A stretch of DNA of 64,000 nt, from contig WNNJ02001290.1 in assembly GCA_012934845.2 (NCBI GenBank), positions 241,719-305,718 on the forward strand. The letters run 5' to 3'. Of the stretch, positions 15,601-30,600 are shown piece by piece. The stretch comes from Pomphorhynchus laevis. Taxonomy: Eukaryota > Acanthocephala > Palaeacanthocephala > Echinorhynchida > Pomphorhynchidae. A program made the translations under genes and the position numbers. Under the pieces are notes generated by a model, which was given only the letters and a program-made list of their open reading frames with translations, had not been told where the DNA came from and ran no database searches. Within the stretch, counting starts at the first letter, position 1; every line of letters begins with the position of its first letter.

Positions 15601-18600
15601 GTTGCTATTTAATAATAAAAAATTAAATAATTGATAAATAATATTTAGTTCAAATTAAAATTTAATTATAGTATTTAAATAAATTTTCAAATCGATAATT
15701 ACATTTTTATAAACTTTATATTTTGAGTAATTATTAACTATTATGTAATTATTATACTTATCATGTATAAATTAAAATTGACTTTTATTTTAAATTTCAT
15801 CCTCCTCGTAAATGAGGATGTTAAAATCATCCTGCTACTCGTTTCCGGTCTTGGTTTGTGTTTAAATCCAAGCAAATGTGAAATCATTGCAAAGGACATG
15901 AAGACAAGCAATCGTCTTCTTGTAATGATTAACTATTATGTAATTATTATACTTATTATGTTAAACAATATGTTAAAAGACGTGACAGTAAAGTATATCT
16001 TGAACGTTTCTAGTGTCAGGTTTTTGATCTTTATGTTACGAGACGAATCATAGAGATATGTAAAACATTAATTAAAATATAAGCGAATTTTTCAATTAAT
16101 ATTTAAAACACAATTTATTTAATCTTTGTATTAAATTTATTTAAATTTACTAAATACTCGAGGGCAACTCGTCCCATGACGAGTAGTCTCAAACTCGTAT
16201 TTCGTTTATTTTAGAAGAACTCGTCCCAGAACTTACTGACGAACAAACAAACGAAACTAATCTTTGTATTAAATAACTACTATAACGCTTTCCTAACAAC
16301 ATAATGCTAACTAATTAGGAATCGTTCCCAAAAGACAGAAGTTTAAATTAAACAGAGATATCAATAAATTCTGCATATTAATACGTTTATAATTTTTGTA
16401 TTTATATTTATTTTATAAAACATCTAACTCAATTTAACATATTAAGACGAAATTTCTTAAAAGTTGGCTTTCTTTTACCAGAAGGCATCTTAATTTGGCC
16501 ATTTTCATTGATACACTTTCTTAAGAAACAGTTATATATGCATATTTAAAATTATATAACATATTTCATTTAATATTTTATATTGTTTAAAATGAAAATT
16601 ACATTAAAAAATATTATCAGACGAGTGAGTGTACAATCGTATCTAATGCTTCCACTCAACTATTGTTTCATATTTACTTTCGAACTTGGTTTGGCAAAGC
16701 ATCGAGTCCATTGATTGAGTACAATTTATTTTATAAAATGTTAAGAAATAAGGGCTCAGAAAAGTGCACTTTATCGGATAGAATACAACAGATGATTTTA
16801 TTCAATAGATCTAGGAACAGTTATCAGATGAGTGAGTGTACAATATAACATTAATTTATAGAGTATTAGTTATAGAATTAAGTATACGAGTTCACTACAC
16901 TGGTATAATGCTATTAATCCTAAAATGATTTTAAATATTTTAAAAACTTTAATATATATTTCAAGATTTATATTAATAAAATCAACAGTTCATTAAATAT
17001 TTCACTGTTTGATTAAGATATTTTGGATATACTTTAGAATAGGGCTTGGGGACTGCATAACTTTTAATTGCAATTTGTAATGTAAAATTATCGTAGATGA
17101 ATCTGGTCATTATATACAAAATCTCGCCTACATACTGGATATCTGCAGTCTATACTGGATCATTATACTGGATTTCGGAATTATATACTATATATCTATA
17201 CTATATCTATATACTATATCTAAATACTAGATCTCGGAACTATATATTGGATCTCGCCACAATGGATCTCGCCATTATAAACCGTCCTGGTTCATCAGCC
17301 CCTACCTTCTATTTTTTACTGAACTTGCTGACCTCCTTTCACACTGTTCTTTGTCTTTCATCCCTTTACTCATTCTTGTCGACTTTAACATCAGCCTCGA
17401 ACGACCATCTTCCACTGATTCCATCCGGTTTATCAACATTCTATCCTACTACAATTCTCAACTGCCCTTACACATATCCTTGGCTGAGCACTCGACATCA
17501 TAGCTGTCCCCGATGTACACCGACCATCCTACGTCGCTTTTGGAGAAATCTTGACATCCCCCTTCTCCGCTCTGCCTTACTCAAATCGTCTCTATCTTCT
17601 CCCACAACAGTATTTTTCCTCCTCACGATCTTGCATTTTTTTCGACTCTGACTCAGCCATTTCGTCAAATCTCCAAAATCCATCATCTTACCCCTACAAC
17701 GCATCATCAACTCCGCCGTTCGAGTGCTCCTACGTCTCCGTCGCTTTGACCACACATCCACATATCGCCGCCCCACTCGCATGGAATCAGCTCCCACTCG
17801 ACGTCCGCCGCGCACCTCCAATATTGCATTTAAATACTTCATCCGTACCCACCTTCTTGACACATGATTACAAATTATTAAAAATTGCTGTCGTGTTAAA
17901 AATTTGAATTTAGCAGCTGGAGTGAAGATTATTCTAATTTACCAGCTAAATGTGAGATGCTTTCAGCTATTGGAAAATAATCTTTATAAATGCCACCATA
18001 TGCATTCCTAATATTAGGAATAAAATCATAAAATAATAGAATTTTCACGCTCAATTAAAACTCTTAGATTAATAAAATAATTAATAACAAAATTAATTAA
18101 AAATTAATTAATTACTAATTATTAAAAAAAATAATTAATTGTTTATTTTTATTAATTTTTATTTAAATTACTTTATTATTTAAAATTAATTTAATTAATT
18201 AAAAACAAAGGAACAAAATTAAAAGGAACAATCCTTTTAATTCATATATAAACAGTAGAACAATCATAATTTCAATATTTTTCACATATGAAATATTAAT
18301 ATGTGATACATATTGCGAATTAAAATTCAAATTTTCTATTAAATGAACAATTTGCTATAGACTTACATGATATTCAATAACGACACGATCAAGAATCGCT
18401 TTATCTAACATTTTTCGATACCAATCAATAAGTCGCTTTTGTTTAGGTGTCTTTTGATCAGGCGGGTGACAGTAGAAAATGTAGTCATCGCCTTCACTCG
18501 GGGGGCACGCCCATATATGACCCCAATGATAACTAAAAGGGATAATCAGGAAATTTTTTAATGAGTTCAAAAGAAATATAAAAATAGTTTTAAGGTGCAT

Positions 18601-21600
18601 ACCCCAGACGTTTGACCCAGTCTAAGTATCCTATCAAAATTTCATGATAAATATCAGTACGCAAATGTTTAGGTTGAAAGAAATACACTGAATCCAAATA
18701 GGAAATGTATACTCTCCTAAACAGAAAATGAATTAATTCCGTAAAATAAATTCCGTAAAACGAGGTAAAATAAATTGAAAATATGCTCTTTTAAAACACA
18801 TGTTAAAATAAATACATATTACGTATAATTTAAGTTTAGTAGATGGTCAATCTATTTGAACATGGTGATAAATGATAATGTAGATATCGTTTATATATGA
18901 TATATATTATATATTTATATTTAAATTAATCTTTATATTTATATTGATATTATAATATAAATATTATATATTTTATTTATAGATAATCTACATTATGTAT
19001 AAATGATAATGTAGATATGCTGGTGTGGCTATGAACTTCTACAACATTGCCGATAAAAATCAGCAATGCTGTTGTACAAATTATGCATTCATCTGATAAA
19101 AAATTAGGGTAAAGAATATTTTTAAGGTTAAAAGATCCAACTTTATTTTATTTTAAATAATAAAAATTAAACTGATAAAAATAATATGGAATTAAAAACA
19201 AATTTAATTTAAATCTGATGCCATCTTTGATGGCATCAGATTACATATTCATCACAAATTATAAGCTATAGATTAGCATGTAATTGAGTTATATATAACA
19301 AATACAAATTAATTAAATAATTAAATATTTAAATATTTAAAAATTTACAGGTATTTTACAAGTAAATATTTGATGTATTTTAAAATATGGAAACATCGAG
19401 TTATAGTATTCAAAACTATAATATTGAACTATAACGGGGTTATATTAAAAAAATATATTATAAATTTTGAATATAAAATATTCGGAATTTATTAAACACG
19501 ATTACTAGCATTTTCAATTATTTTGAAATCATTTTCAAATACAATAAATTTTTAAACACTATTACTTAAGATGCCTTTGCTAAATAGCTTCCGCGCATTT
19601 TGAGTTTGGCTAAAATGTACGAAATTAAGAAAAAACTATTTACAAAATTCTACATTTACTTGTGATTTACTCGGCAGAATATTAAATTGGTACAGATAAC
19701 CAATAACTATTAAAACAAATCATTTACGTTTGAACTTAATGCCTTAGAATATGTCTGAATAAAGTTACTTGCAACAACAAAGACGAACCTGCTGTTAGGA
19801 ATAGGTGCTTTTGCATCGTATTCTTGAACATGAAGACCGAAAAACGCGACTTCCTTATCATCCAATTCTTGAAAAGCAAAAATAGCTTTCGATCTAAATG
19901 GCAATCGATCTGGCATTTGACCGATAAAATACTGGCGCATTCGAGGCTTGATTTCGCAAATCTTATCGAAGCTGGCAAGCACACGGATATGAACTTTACC
20001 CACCAATGACGAATATCCTGATTTGGTAAGAAACCCGTTTATTCTGTTTTCTATCCACTGACCAAGTTTGTTATTTCCAAGACCTAACAGAATATAAATA
20101 AAGATTTTATATTATCAAATTATGATATTATAGTATTAAATATAATATTATATTAATATGTATTAATACTAATAAATATTAATATGCTAAATATATTAAT
20201 AAATATAAAGTATCACTTTGTAATTCTATTAATACTAATAAATATTATTTATGTGTATTAAATAATAATAAATATTATGAATATTATAAATATTATGTGT
20301 ATTCTATATATTAAATGATTTATCAATCTATTTATCAGTTTATATGATTTATTAAAAACAAAGTTTTTAAAACGATTTGATAAGTTTGTTAAACTTATCA
20401 TAAACGGATATTATTCACTGTTCTATTCTTTATTTCGAAAGTGAGTTTTATCGTCAATTTAGGACATACTTTCTTGACGATTATTTAATTAATTTGATTT
20501 CCATCGCGATTCCTCAATCTAAGATTTATGAATAATTGGTAAATAATTAAAAATAAAAAAGTACTACGTTGGATTTGAAAAATTAACAAAAGCTTCTTAA
20601 ACGAACATTAGCATATCAAACAAACAAAATTATATTATAATCATTAGATGATATTTAGTTCCTAAATAACATTCAAATTTGATCAAAGAAATCCAAATGT
20701 CTATGATAATTTTCAAAGTACTTTTTAGATTCTTTTGTATTTTATAGATTTGGGATAAATTAATTTTAATAAACTAATTTACATAATCACATTAGAGAAA
20801 ATACATCATAAACAGGCATTTGGACAAGCTACTATGTTGGGTTGAGGAACATTAACCGAAACCTGATAACATAGCAATTCATTCAGATAACCTTAATTAG
20901 TTAATTAAATACTAAATTATACAAAATCTAAAGTTATGTGAATTATGGTAAATCTTGAGATTAAAATATTTGTATATTTTAATTCATTTGCTAGCACATA
21001 GACGGGTGATATAATTCGTTAGTCAAATCTAAAAATCCAATTTGTTTAAACATTAGACAATAAATTTACCAAATCTAATGGGATCTATAACGCCAAAGGC
21101 AATGTAGATGTTAACATTAACTTACGAGACGATGTGTATCTGTTTGTTCGGCAAACTGCGTTCTTCTCTACTTTACATTTTGGACAAACGAATCTAAAGT
21201 CAAGACAAAAAAAATAAACTTTACAACAAAAACCGAAAAGCTTACCCGTCATTACATATGTTTTCATGATAGAGAGCACACACCTGGTGCCATTTGCGAT
21301 TGCAAAGCTTACAATTCACAAACGGTTCCATTTCTTGATTATCGTTTCTTAGAATCTGAAAATCCGACTTTGGAATATCACTAGAAATTAATAGATAAAA
21401 ATTCATGTTTTTCAGATAATAAAAAATATTACTAAAGCTTTCCATTCGGATCATCTCCAACTAAGGCAATATCTTCTTTAAAATTTTCAAAACATTTGAA
21501 GCAAAAGGTATATTTGTCATTGGTCAAATTCGTAACTGGATTCCTTTAAATAGTAAATTTTATTACACATATTCAACGAGTTCATGACAGTGTAAATTTT

Positions 21601-24600
21601 ATTTCAAATATTTAACGAGTCAATAACGTTCTTACTTGTTTGTATAGCAAAAGTATTGGGCATCGCGAGCAATTTGCGAACACAGTTGATTGCCATAACA
21701 GAAAAGAACTTGAGGTAGATAGACGCGCTTTTCACCACAACAATATCCAATTGACGTCATCGACGCATTCATTAGTTGAACAAAATTTTCTGATAACTGC
21801 ACTTAGATAAGTGAAAAATATTTTTTAAAAATTTTACTTACTCTTGAGCACATCTTATATATTTTTGAAGTCTTTTTATTGTAAGTCCAAGCGTTTGTAA
21901 ACATCAGCCACATGTCGTCAATAAGATCCCATGGAGTCTCATATTCAAGATCGTCTAACTTTCGCTTTATCGTTGATAAATCCATTGGTCGTTTGATGAT
22001 TTCAAAATAGTCCTGAAAACAGAAAATAATCTTGATTTTCATGATGCAAATAGTTTAAGAAATTTAATCTTAGAATTATTATATTTTAAAATTTTAAGAA
22101 AATAATATAATTTTATAACTAAAAGCCAAATCCAACAAGAAGATATTAAATTTATCTTCAATATTTCGGCTACGAGCAGCAGCCATTTTCAAAAAAATCT
22201 GAAACATTACAAATGTCAAAAGGTAAAAAGTCTAAAGTCGTTTTGGACGTTCATTTGCAGATTTAATGTTTTAATTAAAACTACCCCCATAATCAGTCGT
22301 TTGCTCCAATTATTTTCTATCACAAGGGTTTCTACTCCGTCAAAGTCAATGGCGTGTTGCGTGCAGTGGAAGTGATCAGTGACAGAGGAGCTTCGTATTG
22401 TTGTCAAAGCAGCCTTATGTTCAGCAATGCGTGTTCCTAATTTTCGTCCTGTTTGCCCGATATAGAAGCATAAATATTGTTTGCAATTAATTATATATAC
22501 ATCAGCATATATCCAAAGGAACACGCACAGATTTTCGTAAAAAAGTACCAATCGTAGTCTGATTTCTCGACGCACAATAAAGATTAATCGGAAGCTTAGA
22601 GACAACGATGTGCTTTAGAACCTCTCAAAATATTCTAAAGCTGAAAGGCTCAATACAGTCGATAGTAAAATAGTGCTGCAATGGCTGTGGATCTATCTTA
22701 ATTGATTTTAAGGTGTTAAAAGATTTTCGCGCCTTCATTATTAATGATCTCAAGAAATGATTGAGATAACCTAGTGCTTGAAAGTCTCGCACCTAAGTGT
22801 CAAGTTCAGCATTTAAAAATTCATCATAATTGCACAATCTAAAAGCGCGGAGACAAAAGCCAAAGAATACCGCAAGTTTCACACGCACAGCATGATTACT
22901 ATCTCAAGGAATGTATGAGCGAGTTTCCATCTCTTTTCTGTAAACCATAGTGACTGATATATCAGATATTGAAATTTGACAATCGAGAAAGAGTATAAAA
23001 TCTGATGAGGGCCAACACAGAGTGAATTGTATTCGACGGTGGGGTTAATTCAAAAAATGAACCAAGTCATCAGCGTCTTTGCGACTACCAGGCCAAATAA
23101 CAAACACATCATCAATGTAGCCGCGCCACATTATCAGTAGCACGTTGTATTGCGCAAACGCACTTTCCTCAAAGTGCTACATAAACAGATCAGCTAATGC
23201 TGGACCTAGTGGCAAACCCATTGCAATGGCAAAACGTTGTTTATAGAGTAGTTCCTCAAAAACGAAATCGGTCTTAGTTGCTAGAGTGAAGAGTGATATA
23301 ACCAATTTTCTGTGTCTGAGCATGTCCCAAGGTTCATTCAGTTTAGTAATAGCAAAATCAATCGCTTCGTCTGCAGGTACGTTGGTAAAAAAGGATTTTA
23401 CATCTAACGTGAATATGCAAAACTGATAAGCAGTTATGTTCACATTTTATAATTAAAGGACGAATTCAGCACTGTTTTTAACTTTGGAGGGAATGTTCAG
23501 TGCACCTGGTTTAAGTAAATTTGCTAGAAATATACCTATGGCGTAATTAATAGCGTGTGAAATTGTAACAATTGGACGTAAAGGTACATCAGGTTTGTGG
23601 ATCTTATGGAGGCCATATATAAGGAACTAATGGGTCTGATGGGTACAAATTAATTGATTTAATTAAATTATTTGATTAAATTTTAGAATTTTCAATTATT
23701 TTGGCAAACAATTGAATTCGAAATGGCATAATCAAAAAATTATAATTAATTAATTTTGTGATAAAACTTACTATTATGAAATATTATTAATTTTAAGAAA
23801 TATTATTATAATAAAAAATTACTAAAAAATATTATTAGAAAGTAATTAAAAATTGTTAATTTTAATACGAATAAAAATGTTAATATTAAAAGTACTTACA
23901 GGTATATTAAGAAGAATTGGATCCACAGGTTGTCTAAATGGTATTGAATCATCGCTAATGAAGATTTCATGTAACACTTGGGAGTTAATTTTTTCTCTCT
24001 CCTCGAGTCGCTGGGCATCAACTTCCTTATTGTCCGTGCATTCCTCTTTAGTTGTAAATTCATCTGGTGGCTCTTGTTTTACGAATGTTTGTAACTCCGA
24101 AATGTTTTCTTCTTTTATCATGGACATATCATCTTCAGTTTCAGTATTTGACTCAACAGCAGTTAGTGCGTTTTCGGTAGTCAAATTCGAATCCTAATGT
24201 AAAAACAAAATAACTAGACACAAAATCAGGTCATAAGAACCTTGTCCATTTGATTTTCTTTTGATCCGATGTCACTTTCACTCGGATTTATCGAAAACAC
24301 GCTCTTATACCGTGAAGTATTTCGTTGATATGGTGATTCTAGTTGCTGATCGTAATGATGTTGTTGATCAACTGCACTAGGAGCAACTTTATTAGGCGGT
24401 CCTTTATCACCAGCCATTGCATCGGGGTTGTATGGCATACGAAAGTTAATATGGTTTTCAAACACATTTATAGAAGGAGCAGACGAAGACGGTTGTAATT
24501 CCTGCTTTTCTAGTTTAACATTAGGAAATTGACTAGATAGTTGTTTAGATTTGTTTATTTCGGAACGCCGTTCTTCGATTTCTTTCCGAATTTTATAAAC

Positions 24601-27600
24601 TTTTTCAGCCAGCATATAAAAATAGTTATCCTAAAAACGTAATATTAATTTTTGTGAAGAACGTGCGATTTCAATACTTGATTTTGAGCAGCATCAAAAA
24701 CTTCAGCTTCTATTTTCCGAGCATAATTAACAAGACCAGGCATTCGTTTGTCTTTTTGATGATGCTTATCCTGGTTTGGAAAAATGCTCACGACACTTAA
24801 ACATCAAAAATTAAAATAATAAATTATAAATAAAAATTAAAATAAAATAAAAATAAAAATTTTCAAGCGTTTTTTTTAATAACAAAAAATTGTAGGAATC
24901 AACAACAAACTCGGTTTTCGTTAGAAGTGTCTAGAACATTGAGTGATCAGCAAATCCGTTGTAATTACATGAAACAAATTGTACATTTGTATCATATTAT
25001 ATAACTATAATACTGATATTATTGTATAAGTGTTAGATTATGACGGAGAGCGGGTTTTAAACCGATGCCAGATTAATATTAAGATAGTAAAAATACTAAC
25101 TCAATATTGATTCAATTATCTGTTTAATAGGAAAAGGTTTTTAGATTTTATGTCATAGGCAAAAAAATGTTGAAAAGCAAACGGAAAACAGGGACAATAT
25201 AAGATCGAAACATGAAAAATATGCAAATCTCAATGTCTGTGTATTCAAATTTAATAAAATTAAATTTGATTGTTTGTACATTCAAATTTACTAAAATTGA
25301 ATTCGCCCATATAAAATAAACTTTTTAAACGTTTGTCAACAACAACAATTTCTTGACAAGAAAATAAAAGTAACATTTTTCTTGCTAACAACTGGTTCGA
25401 GTGTGGGTCGTGAAGGCAGTGTACGAACCAAACTACTCTAGACATCACGATCTTGAGCGACAGACCATACCTTTTTTCAGATAGCCCACGACGTTCGTCG
25501 ACTAATTTCGAGATTTGATCTGTCCACCGGTACCGAGATCTACCTCGACGTATATTTCTAGATTGGCTGAAAAATCCTCAGAGGAAGGCAATACCTATAC
25601 TTTCTCAAAACGTGTCCACCTCAGCTGGCTTTCTTCGATGTTGAGAAGCAGCAAGTTTACTTCGAGTCAATCCCGGATGACCAAATTCCTAACCTTCTAT
25701 CTAAGAATAAGACAGGGCACACCGCGAAGGAATCTCATTTCGGTCGCCTGTATCCGAGATCTTATCCTTTCGATCAAACCCAAAGCTAATGACCATAGGT
25801 TAGGATAGGAACGAAGATTGCGCTTTAAACCGAAAGCTTCGCCTGAAGACTCAACTCCCGCTTCCCCACGACAGACCTGTGTAAATAACGCATTGTTGCA
25901 TTTGCTAAACAGATCCGCTTCTCAATATCCATGATGTTCCTGTCGTCCCTCGAGAACAATACCCCAAGATGCGTGAAGTCCTCCGCATCATGAATTACCT
26001 TTCCCTAATCCGGCTAATAAATATAACTATTTTTTGTAATAAATCAATTTGTAAAATTAATGTTTTTATAGAAAAATTAGATTTGTGATAAACTTTGGTA
26101 TAAACTCTGATATTTAACTAAAATAACTGATAAATGCAGAAATTTAATTTTTATTATTATCTTCAAGTCATAAATGTTTTATTAATTGGAAAGAACAAGT
26201 GATGAAGTAGGATTGAAATCATTAAATTTAAAATTGATTACTTAAGTTTAAAATTACGCGATCTTAATTATATATCACAAGGTACAAAAATCAATTATGT
26301 TAAGATTGTAGTCTTTATAGAAATAACACTCACATTTTAGCCACCAGATTGGATCTCACTTCTGGAGCGATGCACTTTTGCCATTCTTTACATGATCGTG
26401 CTAAAATAATGAGGAAATAACCGAAGCGATAAACGTTTTGTTAATATTTTTTAAATAGTAAATTTATCAAATAACAACTTTTAATATAACTGTTGTTTAA
26501 GAAATAAACTCTAAAATTTAAAATTTTTCGAATGATTAAATTAGCTTGACGAATAATTTAGTCAAAATTATTTTATTCTAAAAATATATATGAATTTTCG
26601 AAATTTCAATAATTTTATTAATAAATTCTGTGATCTAATTAAAGATATTAATTTATAAAATCTAGGCAATAGTTTATCTTCATTGATAAGTATAAAATAG
26701 CTGTATATTTGGCCTTTTAAACCTGCTTAGAGAATACAGCATATGAAAATGGTATGGTATAAACTACTATCATATATCAAGCATTTATCATTAAAGTTGA
26801 AGTGAATATTGAATATTATATAAAACATATGATTTTATAAAAGAGTATATTATTTCAATATAATATGCATTTTAAAATATAAATTTTAATATTTTATATT
26901 TTAATAAAATATTATTTAAAATTTTTTATTAAAAATACAGATTCGTCTTACTTCTAACACTATTAGGTATCATCAGGCAGCTAATTGATTTTTAATACGT
27001 AACATGCGTAAAATATGTAATTTTGTTTCGAAATTTTAAAATTTTGGAAAAATGTTCAAATCACAATGTGAGTATTTTTATGTGCCAATTGTTTTTATAG
27101 TTTTTTTAAATCAAACTAGTGATAGTTTAGGAGAGGGCTTTTAGACCTATTTAATTAAACCAAGTTCCACTCATGTGTGGCTTACTTGTTGTTAGAGGTG
27201 CTGGATTCAACGTACAATGCTGATTGGCGGCAGCTTTGATTGGTGAACATATCGGACAATCCATTAAATTGCAGTTCTTCCAATGCTTGATTAATTTACG
27301 GGATGAAACACAATGTTGCACTTAAATGGTTTAATAAAGCAGTCAACATATTGAAATTACTTATAGCTTACCTTCACAAACATCACCACGATTACAAGAC
27401 AGTGCGTGATTTAATATACTTTTCATGGCAGCGCATTGTTGCACTTGACAAGAAGTAATTTCGATAGAATTCGAAGGGTTGGCTTGCTTCATTTGAGCGC
27501 TTACTTTATCACGTTGACTGCACTTATGAGCGTGTAATAATAAAACCATCTGAGCTGTCAAAAGTCGTAGTCTGGGAGCATCCGCAGGTAGTACACAACT

Positions 27601-30600
27601 CGAAAATTGTGGACTGATCACAGGACTATTACTTTGTACGAGAAATTGCATCGAATTCTAAAAAATGATTTATGACGTTATAAAAATATATTTATGTTAG
27701 TCATTGTGTCTAACTACGGTATGGGGTCAGTTTGTGACGCAGTTTATAGAATTTCAATTTAAAATTATATATATATATATATAAATGAAGTGTAGATTTA
27801 TTTACCTTTTTGTAAATATGTCAATATTGAAATATTTCGATATTTTTATTGCTTTAAATACAATATAAATAATTTATTACAATATAAATTCAATTAATTT
27901 TATTTATAAATTAAATATATTTATTTTATTTATATTTACAATTTATTATATATATAGTTTGATTGAGTTCAAGCTGCGTGCCTGGATTCATAAAGATACG
28001 ATTGTATACTTTAATGAAGTGTAGAAAACAGGCTATATTTATACACTATTTAAATATTGTATAAATATTTAATATTTAAATATTAAACACAATATTTATT
28101 TAAACGTTTCGTTCTTTATAGGGACTACGTCAGTATATTGTAAGAATATACAATATATTTTATAATTTTTAACAATTTTTGACATTTTTTAACGTGAAAT
28201 ATTAAACACGTTAAAAATTATCTCAATTATATTTCATACAATATACTGACGAAGTCCCTATAAAGGACGAAACGTTAAAATAAATATTGTGTCTTTGTCT
28301 GTTTTTTATACTTCATTAAAGTATATAATCGTATCATTATGGATGCAGGCACGCAGCTTGAACTCAATAATCAATATATTGAAATAGCAACCAATATATT
28401 GAATTGAAATTTGTCTTGGTTATATTAAGTTCTATACAATGCTGATGAAGGTTTAAGAACCGAAACGTTCGAATATTGAAACTTTTTGTTGATATATATA
28501 TGTATATATATAATCTTTCAACCAATATATAATAAATTGTAAATGTAAATAAAATAAAATTAATATATATAATTTATAAATAAAATAAATTGAATTTATA
28601 TTGTAATTTATTTTAAGCAATAAAAATACCGAAATTTATTTACAAAAAGGTACAAGCCATATCTATCATATGCTTATTGAAATGTAAATAGTTAGAATCT
28701 TAAACTTATTGATGTTTAATCTTAAAAGGAAAAAGCTCTCATCACAGAATAGTTTATATGTAAAGACGTTATCGAGTAGGAAAGTTGACGATTGCTTCAA
28801 ATTTTTTGAAGCAAAAAATTTGAAGCAATCGTCAAAATTATAAAGGCAGATATAGCATATCTCAGTATCTAGAAAAATTGCCAATTCAATTAATACCTTA
28901 AAGGTACATGCAGATAGAAAATATTGCTATGACAATATAATTAAAGATTTATAGATTATAAAAGGGTTTATTATGAAAGCTTAAGATAATAAAAGGGTTT
29001 CGAACTTTATTATACTCTGAGAATTACAAAACAGTGTATTTTTATAAAATAGCATATTTATAATGGCACATTATAAATATGTTATAAATTATATTTAGAT
29101 ATATATATTTATAAATATATTATAATGACATATTTATAATAGCATATTTATTTACCTGGTACACCCAGGTTTAACATTGTAAGGCAGTAGCGGACGAAAC
29201 AATACCAATATGTCAGCCTAAAATCTGTTATGTTGTGAGTCGGATTGTATGAAGTTGAAAGTAATAAAGGAATTACATCGTAGTTATTTTCTACTGCGAA
29301 ATCACCTTGTGTGATCTAGTAAAATTGACAAAATAAATGAAAGATCTACGAAACAATCACCAGCAAGTATTAATGCTTTCTTTTACTGTCATACAGGCAA
29401 CTCAAACGACGAGTGGGCGCTTTGTTCTACTGATGAGTACTGTTGGATAGAGCAACACTTCGATTGTGAAGTAGTCGTCAAGAAGTGACATGGAGCCTGC
29501 AGTTCGTAGATTCAATGTTTAGGTTTTCAAAATTTAGTTTGTCAAGGTTTTATTGGGTGAAAGAAAATATTGGTAAATTTTAATGAAATTAATATGTTAG
29601 CATACAATATTACGAGATTAAAATTAAATAATATTATATTTTATTATTAATATTAATAATATACAGTTAATATTAATTCGCAAAATTAAATATTAATTGG
29701 CGAAATTATATACAATCGTATCATGTAGTTATCATAAGATAATATCATCACATACGTTGCAAGTATATATTTATGCATAAGCGATGGGAACATAATATAT
29801 TATTTAAGCATATAGCTTATAGATTATTTAATAAGGAAATAAAATCTTAAGTGAACAAATTTTTTATTCTTATAAAAGCTTATTTTACGAATAAAAATTA
29901 TAGTGCAAAGTAAAACTACTGGTAAACCTGACTTTAAAATCAAAAATCAAATAAATCTCGAAAATTAGTATTAATTAAATATTATTAATACTAATAATAT
30001 TATATTATTAAATATTAAATAATATAATTGTTGATTTTATCAAAAATTTAAAATATCATCTTTCACTTAATAATAAGTGAAATTTATTAAAACAGTTATA
30101 ATACTTGAAATAAATATTAAGAAATATTGAAATATTGAAATATTAAAATAAATAAATATTTCAATATTGAAATATTGAAATAAATAAATTTAATAAATAT
30201 TTATTATAAATATATAATAAATATTATATATAATATAAATATTATATCTTGCCGTATTTTCAATACGGCAAGATAATTACTTGAAATGAATATTAAGCAG
30301 ATTAATTACCTGATTGCCAACAGATTGTGCTTGCTGGTTTTGTATTAGCTGATAGTTGTGTCCCTGTTGTGAAACAATCGTAGTTGGATGTTGTTGGGTT
30401 GGTCTGTATGTAAATGACTGCTGTTGTGCTTTAATTGATTGTTGATTGACGATGGACTGATGATGAGGTGATAAAGGAATAAATCTACCATTCTGTATTG
30501 CGGAGTGAGGGCTGTGAGCTTGCATTGAGTATAACAGTTGATTTTGAGACGCTTGAACGCGTGGCTGTTGAACATTTGATATTGAGGGAGTAAATGACCG

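Larger units (their letters stand above)
13385..18366. other. Intron 15, TE-rich
   Basis: Holds an extreme AT tract (13560-14520), a partial and a full copy of the 1.18-kb repeat (14690-14790 and 15195-16483), a degenerate short-period repeat rich in ATACTGGATCTCG words (17096-17280) and a LINE fragment (17270-17875). The remainder is featureless. Confidence 0.75.
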
